This document shows, in pieces, positions 46,247 through 54,699 of a stretch of 64,000 nucleotides of DNA; the first letter of the stretch is position 1, and each line of letters opens with the position of its first letter. Position numbers and translations under genes: made by a program. The notes below the pieces were generated by a model, which worked only from the letters and a program-made list of their open reading frames with translations, was not told the DNA's origin and searched no databases. This stretch comes from Bimuria novae-zelandiae CBS 107.79 (lineage: Eukaryota; Ascomycota; Dothideomycetes; Pleosporales; Didymosphaeriaceae): contig ML976660.1 in assembly GCA_010015655.1 (NCBI GenBank), positions 1,413,872 through 1,477,871 of the forward strand. Direction: 5' to 3'.

Positions 46247-49200
46247 CGGACATTACGAAGTTTGAGCAGTTTGGGCTAAATACGTTCTATAATGCCATCC
46301 CAGTATTAGACAACGCTGGTGGTTGGTTTCAATGGAGACAGAAGGTTAACGAGTTCATCCAAATATCCGCAGTCGCCGAAGACGGAACAACACCACCTAT
46401 AGAAGAGGAAGAAGCGCAACAATGGCACCGCCGCCAGAGACTCTACACAGCAATGATAGCGGCCAAACTGACTCACAACGCCGCACAACGGATTAAGGCC
46501 TCAGAGATTCACCAGGTTCAAACCCTTTTACAGGCAATCAAGGAAAGTTTCAAGCCAGAGGGCTCTGGAACCTATGTCAACCTACAACGGCAATACCAAG
46601 CTCTCACGCGAGATAAGTGCGGGAGCATCCAAGCGCTCGGAGCTGAGATTAGGAGAATCCACGCCGAGCAACTCCTACTCGATCCCGACTGCGCTACCCC
46701 GGAGATCGGGCGGACATTCCTCTTCATGGATGCACTGGGCGCCGACTACGAAGGTTTTCGCGATCATATCTTTAGACAAATGAACCTCGTCAACGACAGA
46801 GACGCGGACGGGAACATCATCAAAGCGGCACCCACTTTCGACTACATTGAGAGCAAGGCAATCGAGGAAGAGCATAGGAAAGGGCAACTAGCTAAGCAGC
46901 TGGTTGGACAACAAGCACTTCCTGCTCTTACTCTGATACGGGGACCAGGCCGTAAGAAACTCATACTTGCACCAGACAAGAAAACATGTCGAGTTGAAAT
47001 TGACGATATACCCTACTGCGCCTTCTGTGAGAAGCCTTACCACGCAGAATCCGAGTGCTTCAAGAAAAACCCCAGACTAGGCGGCCAAGACAAGCATGAA
47101 AAAGGACGAAAAACAAGACAGGGGGAGTCGAACAATCGATACAAACAATCGAAGAGGCAGCACACCTCTGACGAGGGAGATAACGAACCGGAAAGCCCGA
47201 GAGATCCGAAAAAGCCTACCTTCGTGGCATCGAGAGCCAACGGGGAGGATGTCAACGCAGCATTCAGAAAGGACGTTGAGGGTAACACCGCTATGTTCGC
47301 CCACACTCTTGCAATGACAGCCACGAAGATCCCACCAATCCATGATGCTTGGATCGTCGACAGCGGCTGTGCTCAACACGTATGCAACAATGCCTCCAAA
47401 TTCGTACAAATGGACGAGTACCATGGACCACCGCTCAGGAGCGTTGATAATTCTACCTCTCCTTCGGGAGTTGGGACGGTAAATATCCTGTGCAACGTAC
47501 ACGGCAAGCGAAGATGGTTGGTTCTCGACAACGTGCTCTTTGTCCCATCTGCGCATGCAAACCTTGTATCTGTACTCCAGCTGTTTAAGTGCGGGGCAAA
47601 AGTTGAATTGTCGAGCCAGAATGCCACCATCCGCAGCAAGTCTAACAGGAGATGCCTATACACTGCAAGTCAATATCAAGGGGTCTATGCGCTGGATTTA
47701 TGGACAAATTTTTCCTTTCCAGCCTATCACGTCAGTCCACAAATGACACTCTGGCACCACCGGCTAGCTCACCTGAGCGACGCGAACTTGCGGCGGCTCA
47801 AGAAACAAGCCTACGGCATCCGAGACATGGAGCCGCGAGAACCATGCAACCCGTGCCTTCAGGGGCGAATGGTTGAGAAACCCCACAAGCACCCGGGGAG
47901 GAAGGGAGAATATCCGATGGAGCTCCTTCACATAGACGTCGCAGGGCCATTCGACGAAGGCCTGGACGGCAGTCGATATTGGCTCACCATCGTCGATGAC
48001 TTCACTGGCTGGATTGAAGTCATCCCCATACCACGCCGACAGGGCTTCGTCGTTGAATCGCTACGCTTCTTCCTCGATCACAACGAACGTCCCGAACGGA
48101 AGTGTAAACGGATACGTCTCGACCGAATCCCCGAGCAAGTGGGAGAAGAAATGAAGTTCATACTCTACTCTCGGGCCATCCGAGCTGAGGTGACGGGCGT
48201 CGATCAACATCAGCAGAATGGAGCTGCCGAGAGAGCCCACAAGACAATATACGATCGAGTAGGACCTACATTAGCACACGCGAAACTACCATCAAAGTTT
48301 TGGCCAGAGATGGCTCGGACAGCAGCTTATCTTTCGAACCGATCGCCTTCGTCAAGACTGCAAATGACACCGTACCAGGCATGGTACGGTGAGAAACCAG
48401 ATCTGTCACGACTAAGAGTGATCGGGTCGAGGGGGGAATATCTAGTCCCACCAAAGCAAAGGAAGAAGCTGACCGAACCAAGAACAAGGCCATGCATCTT
48501 ATTAGGCTATGAGGGAAACACCAACTACCGCATCCTACTTGAAGATGGAAGGATCGTCGGGACTCCGAATGCCGAATTCCAAGAAGCCCTTATGGCTCCC
48601 TCCACACAAACGATACAAGATGTGGGAGCCAAACAATATGGCTCGCCTGAGGCAACGGCTGCTGCCGCAGGGGGGAGCATGACGGTGGGGCAAATAAACC
48701 AACCGTCGGTAAGTATACGGCCAGCATCCGTGCCAGCCTCTGGACGTCACGCGTCCACGGCAGCACCAGAACAAGCCTGGCTTGAACCGAGCAACGAGGA
48801 CTCGCAAATATTACCTCGTGCGGGCACCGAGGACCCGCAAAGACTACCTCGGGTGGGCGACGGGGACCCACGAATACTACCTCGCGCGAGTAACGATAAC
48901 TCGCAAACATTATCTCAACCGAGTAACGATAACTCGGAAGAGGGAGCGCGGTTCCAATCGAGTAACGATAACTCGCAGCCAGTTGCTGAACAGGGAGATA
49001 GGACCTTGTTGCCTTTTGGGAGTGACGATGCCTTCGGGTCATTACCAGAGACTCCGCAAGGGGACGAATCACCACCCATCGGCAACCAGCAACGGGACGA
49101 CGCCCAACACGACCAAGCCTCAGGAGGATTCCAGCTTAGTCGCCCAGTTCATGGAGTGAGGCAAGAAGCCTTAGAATATCACCCTGAACTCCAGATCCGT

Positions 49201-50847
49201 GTACCGCAGGCCGCATCGGACACATCGGACGACAGCGAAGAGCTCGTGCTGATGAATGTACCCGAAGGCAACATACTCCCAACGTTCTTAATAGTAGCTG
49301 CGGAAGAAACGGAACCGTTTGAACCAAGAAACGTTCACCAAGCGAAGAACGACACGAGCTGGCCCAAATGGGAGCGGGCGATGCGTGAGGAACTTAATTC
49401 ACTCAAACAAAATAAGACGTGGGAGCTTATTAACCTTCCTGAAGACCGTCGTGTCCTCAGCGGCAAGTGGGTCTTCAAGCTCAAGCGAGGCCCACACGGA
49501 GAAGTCATCCGCCACAAAGCCAGATGGGTGGTCAGGGGCTTCACCCAAGAAGAGGGCGTCGACTACGACGAAACATTCGCATCCGTCGTCAAGCCGATGA
49601 GCTACAAGGCCCTATTCGCAATTGCGGCCGCCCTGGACCTTGAGATTGAACAGATGGACGTCAAGACAGCTTTTCTGTATGGTGACATAGACCACGAGAT
49701 CTACGTTGAACAGCCCCACCACATGACGGACGGCACGCCAAGGGTTTGCAAGCTTCGGAAGGCACTCTACGGCTTGAAGCAAGCTCCGCGCATCTGGTAC
49801 CAGACGCTCACGAACTTCCTACGCAGCCTCGGCTTCGAGCCGATCAACGCCGACCTCGGGATCTTCGTGCGAAGCAGCGTGTACATTGCAGTGTACGTGG
49901 ACGATCTATTAATCGCTGGACCGAGCATCGCAGAGATCAAAAGGATTAAAAGAGCCCTCCGAAATCGCTTCCAGATGACAGACCTTGGACCCTGCAGCTA
50001 CTACCTTGGCATGTCCATACAGAGAGATCGTCAGAATCGAGTGCTGCGGTTGAGCCAGGAAGCCTACATTGCCAAAGTCCTTGAACAGTTTGGATGCAGC
50101 GACTGCACGCCCGTCAACACGCCAATCGAAACATCGCCAGTGGTGGAAAACGATCCAGACTTCACCTGCGACCCAAAGCAAAGGATTGAATACCAACGCA
50201 TGGTCGGCTCGCTGATGTACATCATGTTGGGAACAAGGGGGGATATCGCATACGCGGTCTCTGTGGCAAGCCGGTACCTAGCAAATCCTGGACCGCAACA
50301 CGTGAAGCTTGCTCGCCGCATCCTACGATACCTCAAAGGAACGAAGAGCCTTGAACTTACGTACAGAGGCCATCTCCGGATGCTGAAAGGCTTTACGGAC
50401 GCTGACTGGGCTGGTTGCCGTGATACGCGACGGTCAACGGCTGGATATCTGTTCAATATCGGCAGCGGGGCAATCAGCTGGCAATCTAAGCGACAGAGCG
50501 TCGTTGCGCTATCAACCTGCGAAGCCGAATTTATAGGACAGACGCAAGCCTCCAAGGAAGCGATTTGGTTGAGAAGGCTTCTTAATGAGCTGAACCTACA
50601 CCAAGGAAAAGCTGCGACGATTATTTGCGGCGACAACCAAGGAGCAATTGCACTGGCCTCGAACCCGCAGTATCACTCCCGAACAAAGCACATGGACATT
50701 CAACGAAAGTGGCAGGGAGAAGTTCAAGGTACTGGGACGATCGAGTTGAAATACGTTCCGACGGCAGAACAGATCGCTGACGGCCTTACGAAGCCACTCG
50801 CCCGTGACAGATTTGAGTGGTTCCGGAAGGGACTAGGCATTAAATAA
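46243..50847 (+). CDS. Copia F gag-pol polyprotein
   Basis: 1,534 residues, uninterrupted. Residues 1-230 are a Copia-type gag (UBN2-like). The CCHC zinc knuckle is C259-C262-H267-C272. Protease active site DSG is at 373-375. The GAG-pre-integrase/HHCC finger is H506, H510, C535, C538. The integrase triad is D565, D627 and E663 with exactly 35 residues between the last two; D627 sits in LDRIPEQVGEE rather than the usual DNGGEF. A repeat-rich linker with 11-residue units spans about 849-912. The RT spans about 1040-1285, with D1139 and YVDD at 1218-1221. RNase H has D1386, E1427/E1429, D1464 and a final ADGLTK. Order PR-IN-RT-RH defines Copia. Translation may depend on termination-reinitiation at the ATGA overlap with ORF1. 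It makes virus-like particle, maturation, cDNA synthesis and integration functions. Confidence 0.95.
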   Translation: MTDITKFEQFGLNTFYNAIPVLDNAGGWFQWRQKVNEFIQISAVAEDGTTPPIEEEEAQQWHRRQRLYTAMIAAKLTHNAAQRIKASEIHQVQTLLQAIKESFKPEGSGTYVNLQRQYQALTRDKCGSIQALGAEIRRIHAEQLLLDPDCATPEIGRTFLFMDALGADYEGFRDHIFRQMNLVNDRDADGNIIKAAPTFDYIESKAIEEEHRKGQLAKQLVGQQALPALTLIRGPGRKKLILAPDKKTCRVEIDDIPYCAFCEKPYHAESECFKKNPRLGGQDKHEKGRKTRQGESNNRYKQSKRQHTSDEGDNEPESPRDPKKPTFVASRANGEDVNAAFRKDVEGNTAMFAHTLAMTATKIPPIHDAWIVDSGCAQHVCNNASKFVQMDEYHGPPLRSVDNSTSPSGVGTVNILCNVHGKRRWLVLDNVLFVPSAHANLVSVLQLFKCGAKVELSSQNATIRSKSNRRCLYTASQYQGVYALDLWTNFSFPAYHVSPQMTLWHHRLAHLSDANLRRLKKQAYGIRDMEPREPCNPCLQGRMVEKPHKHPGRKGEYPMELLHIDVAGPFDEGLDGSRYWLTIVDDFTGWIEVIPIPRRQGFVVESLRFFLDHNERPERKCKRIRLDRIPEQVGEEMKFILYSRAIRAEVTGVDQHQQNGAAERAHKTIYDRVGPTLAHAKLPSKFWPEMARTAAYLSNRSPSSRLQMTPYQAWYGEKPDLSRLRVIGSRGEYLVPPKQRKKLTEPRTRPCILLGYEGNTNYRILLEDGRIVGTPNAEFQEALMAPSTQTIQDVGAKQYGSPEATAAAAGGSMTVGQINQPSVSIRPASVPASGRHASTAAPEQAWLEPSNEDSQILPRAGTEDPQRLPRVGDGDPRILPRASNDNSQTLSQPSNDNSEEGARFQSSNDNSQPVAEQGDRTLLPFGSDDAFGSLPETPQGDESPPIGNQQRDDAQHDQASGGFQLSRPVHGVRQEALEYHPELQIRVPQAASDTSDDSEELVLMNVPEGNILPTFLIVAAEETEPFEPRNVHQAKNDTSWPKWERAMREELNSLKQNKTWELINLPEDRRVLSGKWVFKLKRGPHGEVIRHKARWVVRGFTQEEGVDYDETFASVVKPMSYKALFAIAAALDLEIEQMDVKTAFLYGDIDHEIYVEQPHHMTDGTPRVCKLRKALYGLKQAPRIWYQTLTNFLRSLGFEPINADLGIFVRSSVYIAVYVDDLLIAGPSIAEIKRIKRALRNRFQMTDLGPCSYYLGMSIQRDRQNRVLRLSQEAYIAKVLEQFGCSDCTPVNTPIETSPVVENDPDFTCDPKQRIEYQRMVGSLMYIMLGTRGDIAYAVSVASRYLANPGPQHVKLARRILRYLKGTKSLELTYRGHLRMLKGFTDADWAGCRDTRRSTAGYLFNIGSGAISWQSKRQSVVALSTCEAEFIGQTQASKEAIWLRRLLNELNLHQGKAATIICGDNQGAIALASNPQYHSRTKHMDIQRKWQGEVQGTGTIELKYVPTAEQIADGLTKPLARDRFEWFRKGLGIK
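48787..48978 (+). repeat. 33-bp coding tandem repeat with hairpin units
   Basis: Six related units in the integrase-RT linker encode 11-residue repeats such as PSNEDSQILPR, AGTEDPQRLPR, VGDGDPRILPR and ASNDNSQTLSQ; spacing becomes irregular in the last two. Each unit contains a short inverted repeat, for example GCGAGT-AACGATA-ACTCGC at 48886-48904. Confidence 0.85.
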
Positions 50848-50914
50848 GACCCACAAGGTCTTGCATAGCACTGCGATCAGACTGTCGATGAGTCGCTGTA
50901 CAGAAGCTACCATC

Positions 50915-50923
50915 GAGTGGGAG
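50915..50923 (+). promoter_or_regulatory. polypurine tract of Copia F
   Basis: GAGTGGGAG directly before the 3' LTR, the expected primer site for plus-strand synthesis. Confidence 0.7.
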
Positions 50924-51077
50924 TGTTGAATATCGCGGTGCTTGCCAAGATCTATTGGGTGTTGAGGTGCTGACATCATACAATGTGTGTTAGCCTGAAG
51001 CGAAGCTATATAGACTAGCACTCTCAGCATCTTTTAGAACATAATCTGAATCGATGAATCAATCACTTATCTCAATA
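50924..51077 (+). repeat. 3' LTR of Copia F
   Basis: Identical over 154 bp to the 5' LTR; followed by the AAACC target copy. Confidence 0.95.
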
Positions 51078-51266
51078 AAACCAGCCCCGCCCATGCCCTG
51101 TATAGTAGAGCGTTCATGCTGTCATTCCAGCTCCGCAACGGTCCTATTCATCATCAACCATCTCCGGAGTGTCGAAATCTAACACGCTGTCAGATCATGT
51201 CAGTTTGGTTTTATCTATACTTCCCTCTCGACAGAAAGCTGACGTATGCACGCAGAAAGTCCCAGC

Positions 51267-51677
51267 ATGCCTTTTCAAGCTCCCGACAGTACTTGGTGGT
51301 CTGACGATAGAAGATATTATCGTTCAGGCAACCAATGGCTTCTTTACCCCGGTACCATTAGCGGAAGCACATCGACTCAGCAAAGTGGAACATCAACCCA
51401 GCAACCCACAGCCCAGCAATCCTCATCCCCTGGCAACCAGCTCGACGCCGCGAACCCTTCGACCTTCGCCGCTGCCCTGAATGCATTTCCGCAAAGCTCT
51501 ACGGAGCCGTACCAACAACAGCAGCAGTTGGTGTTCGGAAGAAACCGGCAGATACCGGGTACAGCACCTGTTCCGGCGTTTACTGTGGACCCCAGCGTCA
51601 GGGCTGCGGCTTCAAAGAACATGATGATTTGGGGATTCGTAAAATCTATCGATGATATGGGAAATGGCAAAGTCTAG
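51267..51677 (+). CDS. hypothetical protein, Gln/Ser-rich, ordinary-composition gene
   Basis: 136 codons from the ATG at 51267 (context CCAGCATGCC); an in-frame ATG at 51246 would add seven residues. The N-terminus is aromatic and charged (PDSTWWSDDRRYYRSGNQWL), the middle is Ser/Thr/Gln-rich with a YQQQQQ run, and the C-terminus is more hydrophobic (AAASKNMMIWGFVKSIDDMG). No signal peptide, membrane segment or known domain was seen. It lies about 190 bp downstream of the Copia F insertion, in the same direction, so the element separates the gene from its former upstream sequence (44780-44965). It is free of RIP although surrounded by RIPped DNA. It may have an upstream or downstream exon that I cannot place; the stop TAG at 51675 could also be a read into an intron. 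Function unknown. Confidence 0.5.
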   Translation: MPFQAPDSTWWSDDRRYYRSGNQWLLYPGTISGSTSTQQSGTSTQQPTAQQSSSPGNQLDAANPSTFAAALNAFPQSSTEPYQQQQQLVFGRNRQIPGTAPVPAFTVDPSVRAAASKNMMIWGFVKSIDDMGNGKV

Positions 51678-51900
51678 CTGCGGCGCGACATTATGAGTGA
51701 AGTCTACTTGCAAGGATAGCTAGCAGGATGGCGATACGTGGAGGACTGATGAGAAAACTGGTGGTAGTTTGTGTTCGAGAGAACGTGCGTTGCAGACAGA
51801 GTTGTCAACAGTCAGTCAGTTAGTCCGGAGGGCTTCAGACCGACTAACTAGCATATTTTGAGGCTCAGGACTAACTGGACTGACGAATCACGTAATTAAG
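51678..51900. other. 3' flank of the island with a short inverted repeat
   Basis: GC-balanced until about 51890. GTCAGTCAGTTAGTCC (51811-51826) is partly complementary to GGACTAACTGGACTGAC (51868-51884), and CTAACTAAC-type repeats follow to about 51965. This could be a small MITE edge or a simple repeat; no gene seen. Confidence 0.45.
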
Positions 51901-53257
51901 GAAGGTTCAAACTAGACTAACTAGACTAATATATTAGAAAGCTCTAAACTAACTAACTAACTTAACTATAGTTAAACTAGTATGAATATTATTAAACCAC
52001 TAATAGTTTATTAATCGTGTGCTCTTAGGAAGACTAGGACCTACTTATTAACTCCTTAATATTTTTTTACTCTTAAAATTTTAAGCTTTAAAGGGTAATA
52101 AGTAGCTTAGGCTTTATATAGAGTTTTTTATTCCTAAGGAGATTACTAAGCTTACTAAAAGTCTTTTTATAATTAGTAGCTAATACTAGGATTATATATA
52201 GATTAGGCGTAAGTCGTAATAAGAATAAAAATTATCCCTAATAGGCTAACTAATACTTAATTAAGTGAAGTAAAAGGCTATTAGTCTTTATAAGGATAAG
52301 TTACGTCTTTTAAAGCTTATATTTATTCTTAAATATCTCCATTATATAATTTATTATAGATTTCGTAGTGTCCGCAGGATAGGTTAATCGCGATAATAGT
52401 AAGCTAAGTTACTACCTTTTTAAAAGATAAAAGCTTAGTAAAAATATTTTACTGCCTTTATAAACTACCTTTACCTTATATAATGAATATAAGGCTTAAA
52501 AGGGGTTTTAATTCTTTAGTAACTAATTTTTTTTATAGTAAAAGCTATCGCTTCTCTTATTATAATTATCTAGTACCTTTTACATATAGGTAAGAAAATA
52601 CTTATAGTATAGATAAAAAATTATAGCTACGTAATAAATAGGCGTATCGTTAAGCTTTACGTAGTACTCTGAGAGCTTTATATGGGCAAAGTTAATATTA
52701 ATTACTAAGTAATCCTCTAAAGTATTAGGGTCCGTATAGTTAAAAGTAGCAAGGCAAAACTTTTACTCCTTTAGCTAGTTATGTAATTATTTAAAAGTAA
52801 TAATTATTTTTTAAATTACGTTATAGTTACTATAATTACTCTAGCTTTTAAAGAGCTTTATTACCTCTTAAAATAAGTAGAGGAGATTAACGTGCTTATT
52901 ATTTATAACTCAGTTTTTACCTAACAGACTACTCTTGTAAATAAATATTTCAAGCGTAAAGTAAAATTTTTAAAGATTATGACGCTAGAAGATCTATTTA
53001 ATATAACCTTTATTAATCTTAATATATATATAATTATTCAAGGGGGTTTAGAGCTACGTTACTTACTTTAAAGCTATAAAATATAAGTTCTACTATATCT
53101 TTATAGGCTTAATAAGCTCCTTAAGCTTAAACCCCTTACATAGTTAAATAGCTTCTTTCGTTTAAAATTTATAAAATAGCTAGCGAGCTTAAGACGTACT
53201 AACTAAGGTAATAACATTAAATAAAACCCAAACAGGACTATAGTTACGCTACGTTTT
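51901..53257 (+). pseudogene. RIP-degraded coding region of unknown identity, left part
   Basis: AT-rich, with a coherent plus-strand reading through stops at about 52370-52810 (for example QKLSKNILLPLQTTFTLYNK, then YIQVRKYLQYRQKIIA and FTQYSESFI). I do not recognise the family. The region is cut at GTTTT (53253-53257) by Gypsy G and resumes at 60449. Its RIP load implies it was once present in more than one copy, so it is probably part of a transposon or repeated gene family. Confidence 0.4.
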
Positions 53258-53643
53258 TATATCGGCGCAGGTTACTTAAAGGATTAATGTTGGCGTATCT
53301 TTTAGCAGAGGTATATAGGAGTGCGTGTATAAGAATATAGCCTCGAATAAATTAAGTGCCTATAGGCCTGGTACAAAAGGATACGGAAAAGGTACTAAAC
53401 TATAAAGGCCCTAAGCTCCTCTAAATACACCTCTTTCTAGATAGCTAGCTAGCACATATCTGCTATAGGTTAACCGTCGGTCTAATAGATCTAAAATAGG
53501 TCCGAATCGGATCCGTAGTTCCCTATTAGTCTGATAGATCCGAAATTGGTCCGATATAAATAAGTGTTAGTTTTTAAATAATCTTAAATCCTGTCTTAAC
53601 TAGCTAAGGGTTTTCGTATTAATAAGTAATTATTCCTGTTACA
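53258..53643 (-). repeat. 3' LTR of Gypsy G
   Basis: 386 bp. It differs from the right LTR by transitions; its right third is much more RIPped than the partner. Confidence 0.9.
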
Positions 53644-54169
53644 CTATCCTCTCCTTTATAACTTATAGATAGTCCCTTATTTATGCCGTGTGTAAATTAT
53701 TTCGCGCGTTTTTACCGTTTCTAGTAACTAGCGTAGTTAGTAACGTTATAGTAGTAATTATAACTCTACTAATTAATTAATTTCTATTTATCTTGTTTCG
53801 CTAGTTGTGCGCGTAGCCACCTAAATAGGACTATATTTAAAGTAGCTACGTAATTACGTAGCATACCTATATAATATAATTTTATAAGTGTGTACAGGTG
53901 AGGGATTGCTCTTTTCTATAAATAAATAAAGCCGTAATTAGCGAGGCATAAAAAAGTAAATTTTAAGGACTTAGTTCTTTCTTTATTAACCTATAACAAT
54001 TTAACTTTAGTAAGTATTTAGGACCATTTTAGAGGTGTTTGTACTACTAATAACTATTTTAGTTTATAATACCTATCTACGCTCCTCCTAGAGCGCTTTT
54101 AAAAGTATACTAAGTTATCTATCTACGCTATGTGCGTGCGTTTAGTTATAATACCGTGCTTAACTATAA

Positions 54170-54631
54170 GTTCCCTAAGCTATCCTCTAAAAAGTGTAAC
54201 CCTACAAGTACAGTAATTCTAATTCTAGTTTACTTTAATAATAGATTAGGTAGGTGCCTGACTTCGTGGAGTCTAAATTTTAGACTTTTAAGAGGGCCTT
54301 ATAGGGTTAGGAAGGGGCTAGCGGGGAGGACGCTGCTAACCTCTAACCCGCGCTTAATAAGGCTGCGAAGAACCTAGGCACAATTGTGTAGGTTACCTGG
54401 GCAAGTAAGGCTAGGCTAACTTCTATAGAATTGCTACTCGCGCAGCATTTTGCTTTTGTGCGGGTAAAGGATTGTCTATGGCATGTAGAGGAGGTAGTAG
54501 ATAATTTTTATGATACTATAAGGACGGCTTTGGAGGGGGGTCGGGGGAAGGGAAAGAGTAAGGGGAAGGGAAAGGCGCCTACTGCCCTTAAGGATTCTTT
54601 ACCTAAGCCCTCTAATTTAGATAAGGAGTAG
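54170..54631 (+). pseudogene. antisense reading frame in the 3' region of Gypsy G
   Basis: Plus-strand coding-like sequence of relatively high GC, opposite to the element's own genes. An open stretch at 54431-54631 reads LLLAQHFAFVRVKDCLWHVE and VVDNFYDTIRTALEGG and ends in a GKGKSKGKGK basic tail and a Ser/Pro/acidic end. The same frame continues upstream with several stops (AALNKAAKNLGTIV-like near 54355-54390). No family recognised. Antisense ORFs downstream of pol are reported for some Gypsy elements; alternatively this is a captured host fragment. Confidence 0.45.
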
Positions 54632-54699
54632 AATTTTATTTTTTTTTCGTTCTTTTCTTTCTTTTACTATTAGAATTTAAAACTTTTAGGCCTGCTACT

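Larger units (their letters stand above)
44966..51077 (+). mobile_element. intact Copia retrotransposon F
   Basis: 6,112 bp with 154-bp LTRs that are identical base for base (44966-45119 and 50924-51077) and a 5-bp target duplication AAACC (44961-44965 and 51078-51082). A PBS, two overlapping ORFs, all catalytic motifs and a polypurine tract are present. LTR ends are TGTTG...CAATA. There are no RIP-type stops and GC is ordinary. This is a very recent insertion and looks competent to transpose, although expression cannot be judged from sequence. Confidence 0.95.

Noticed and set aside
47077..47556. 159-codon minus-strand frame (and several others within 46300-50640, up to 190 codons)
   Set aside because: Antisense to the intact gag-pol; frequent in GC-balanced coding DNA and with no supporting motif.
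51116..51480. Overlapping plus-strand frames before and across the 51267 gene
   Set aside because: Different phases, no domain, poorer start context than 51267.
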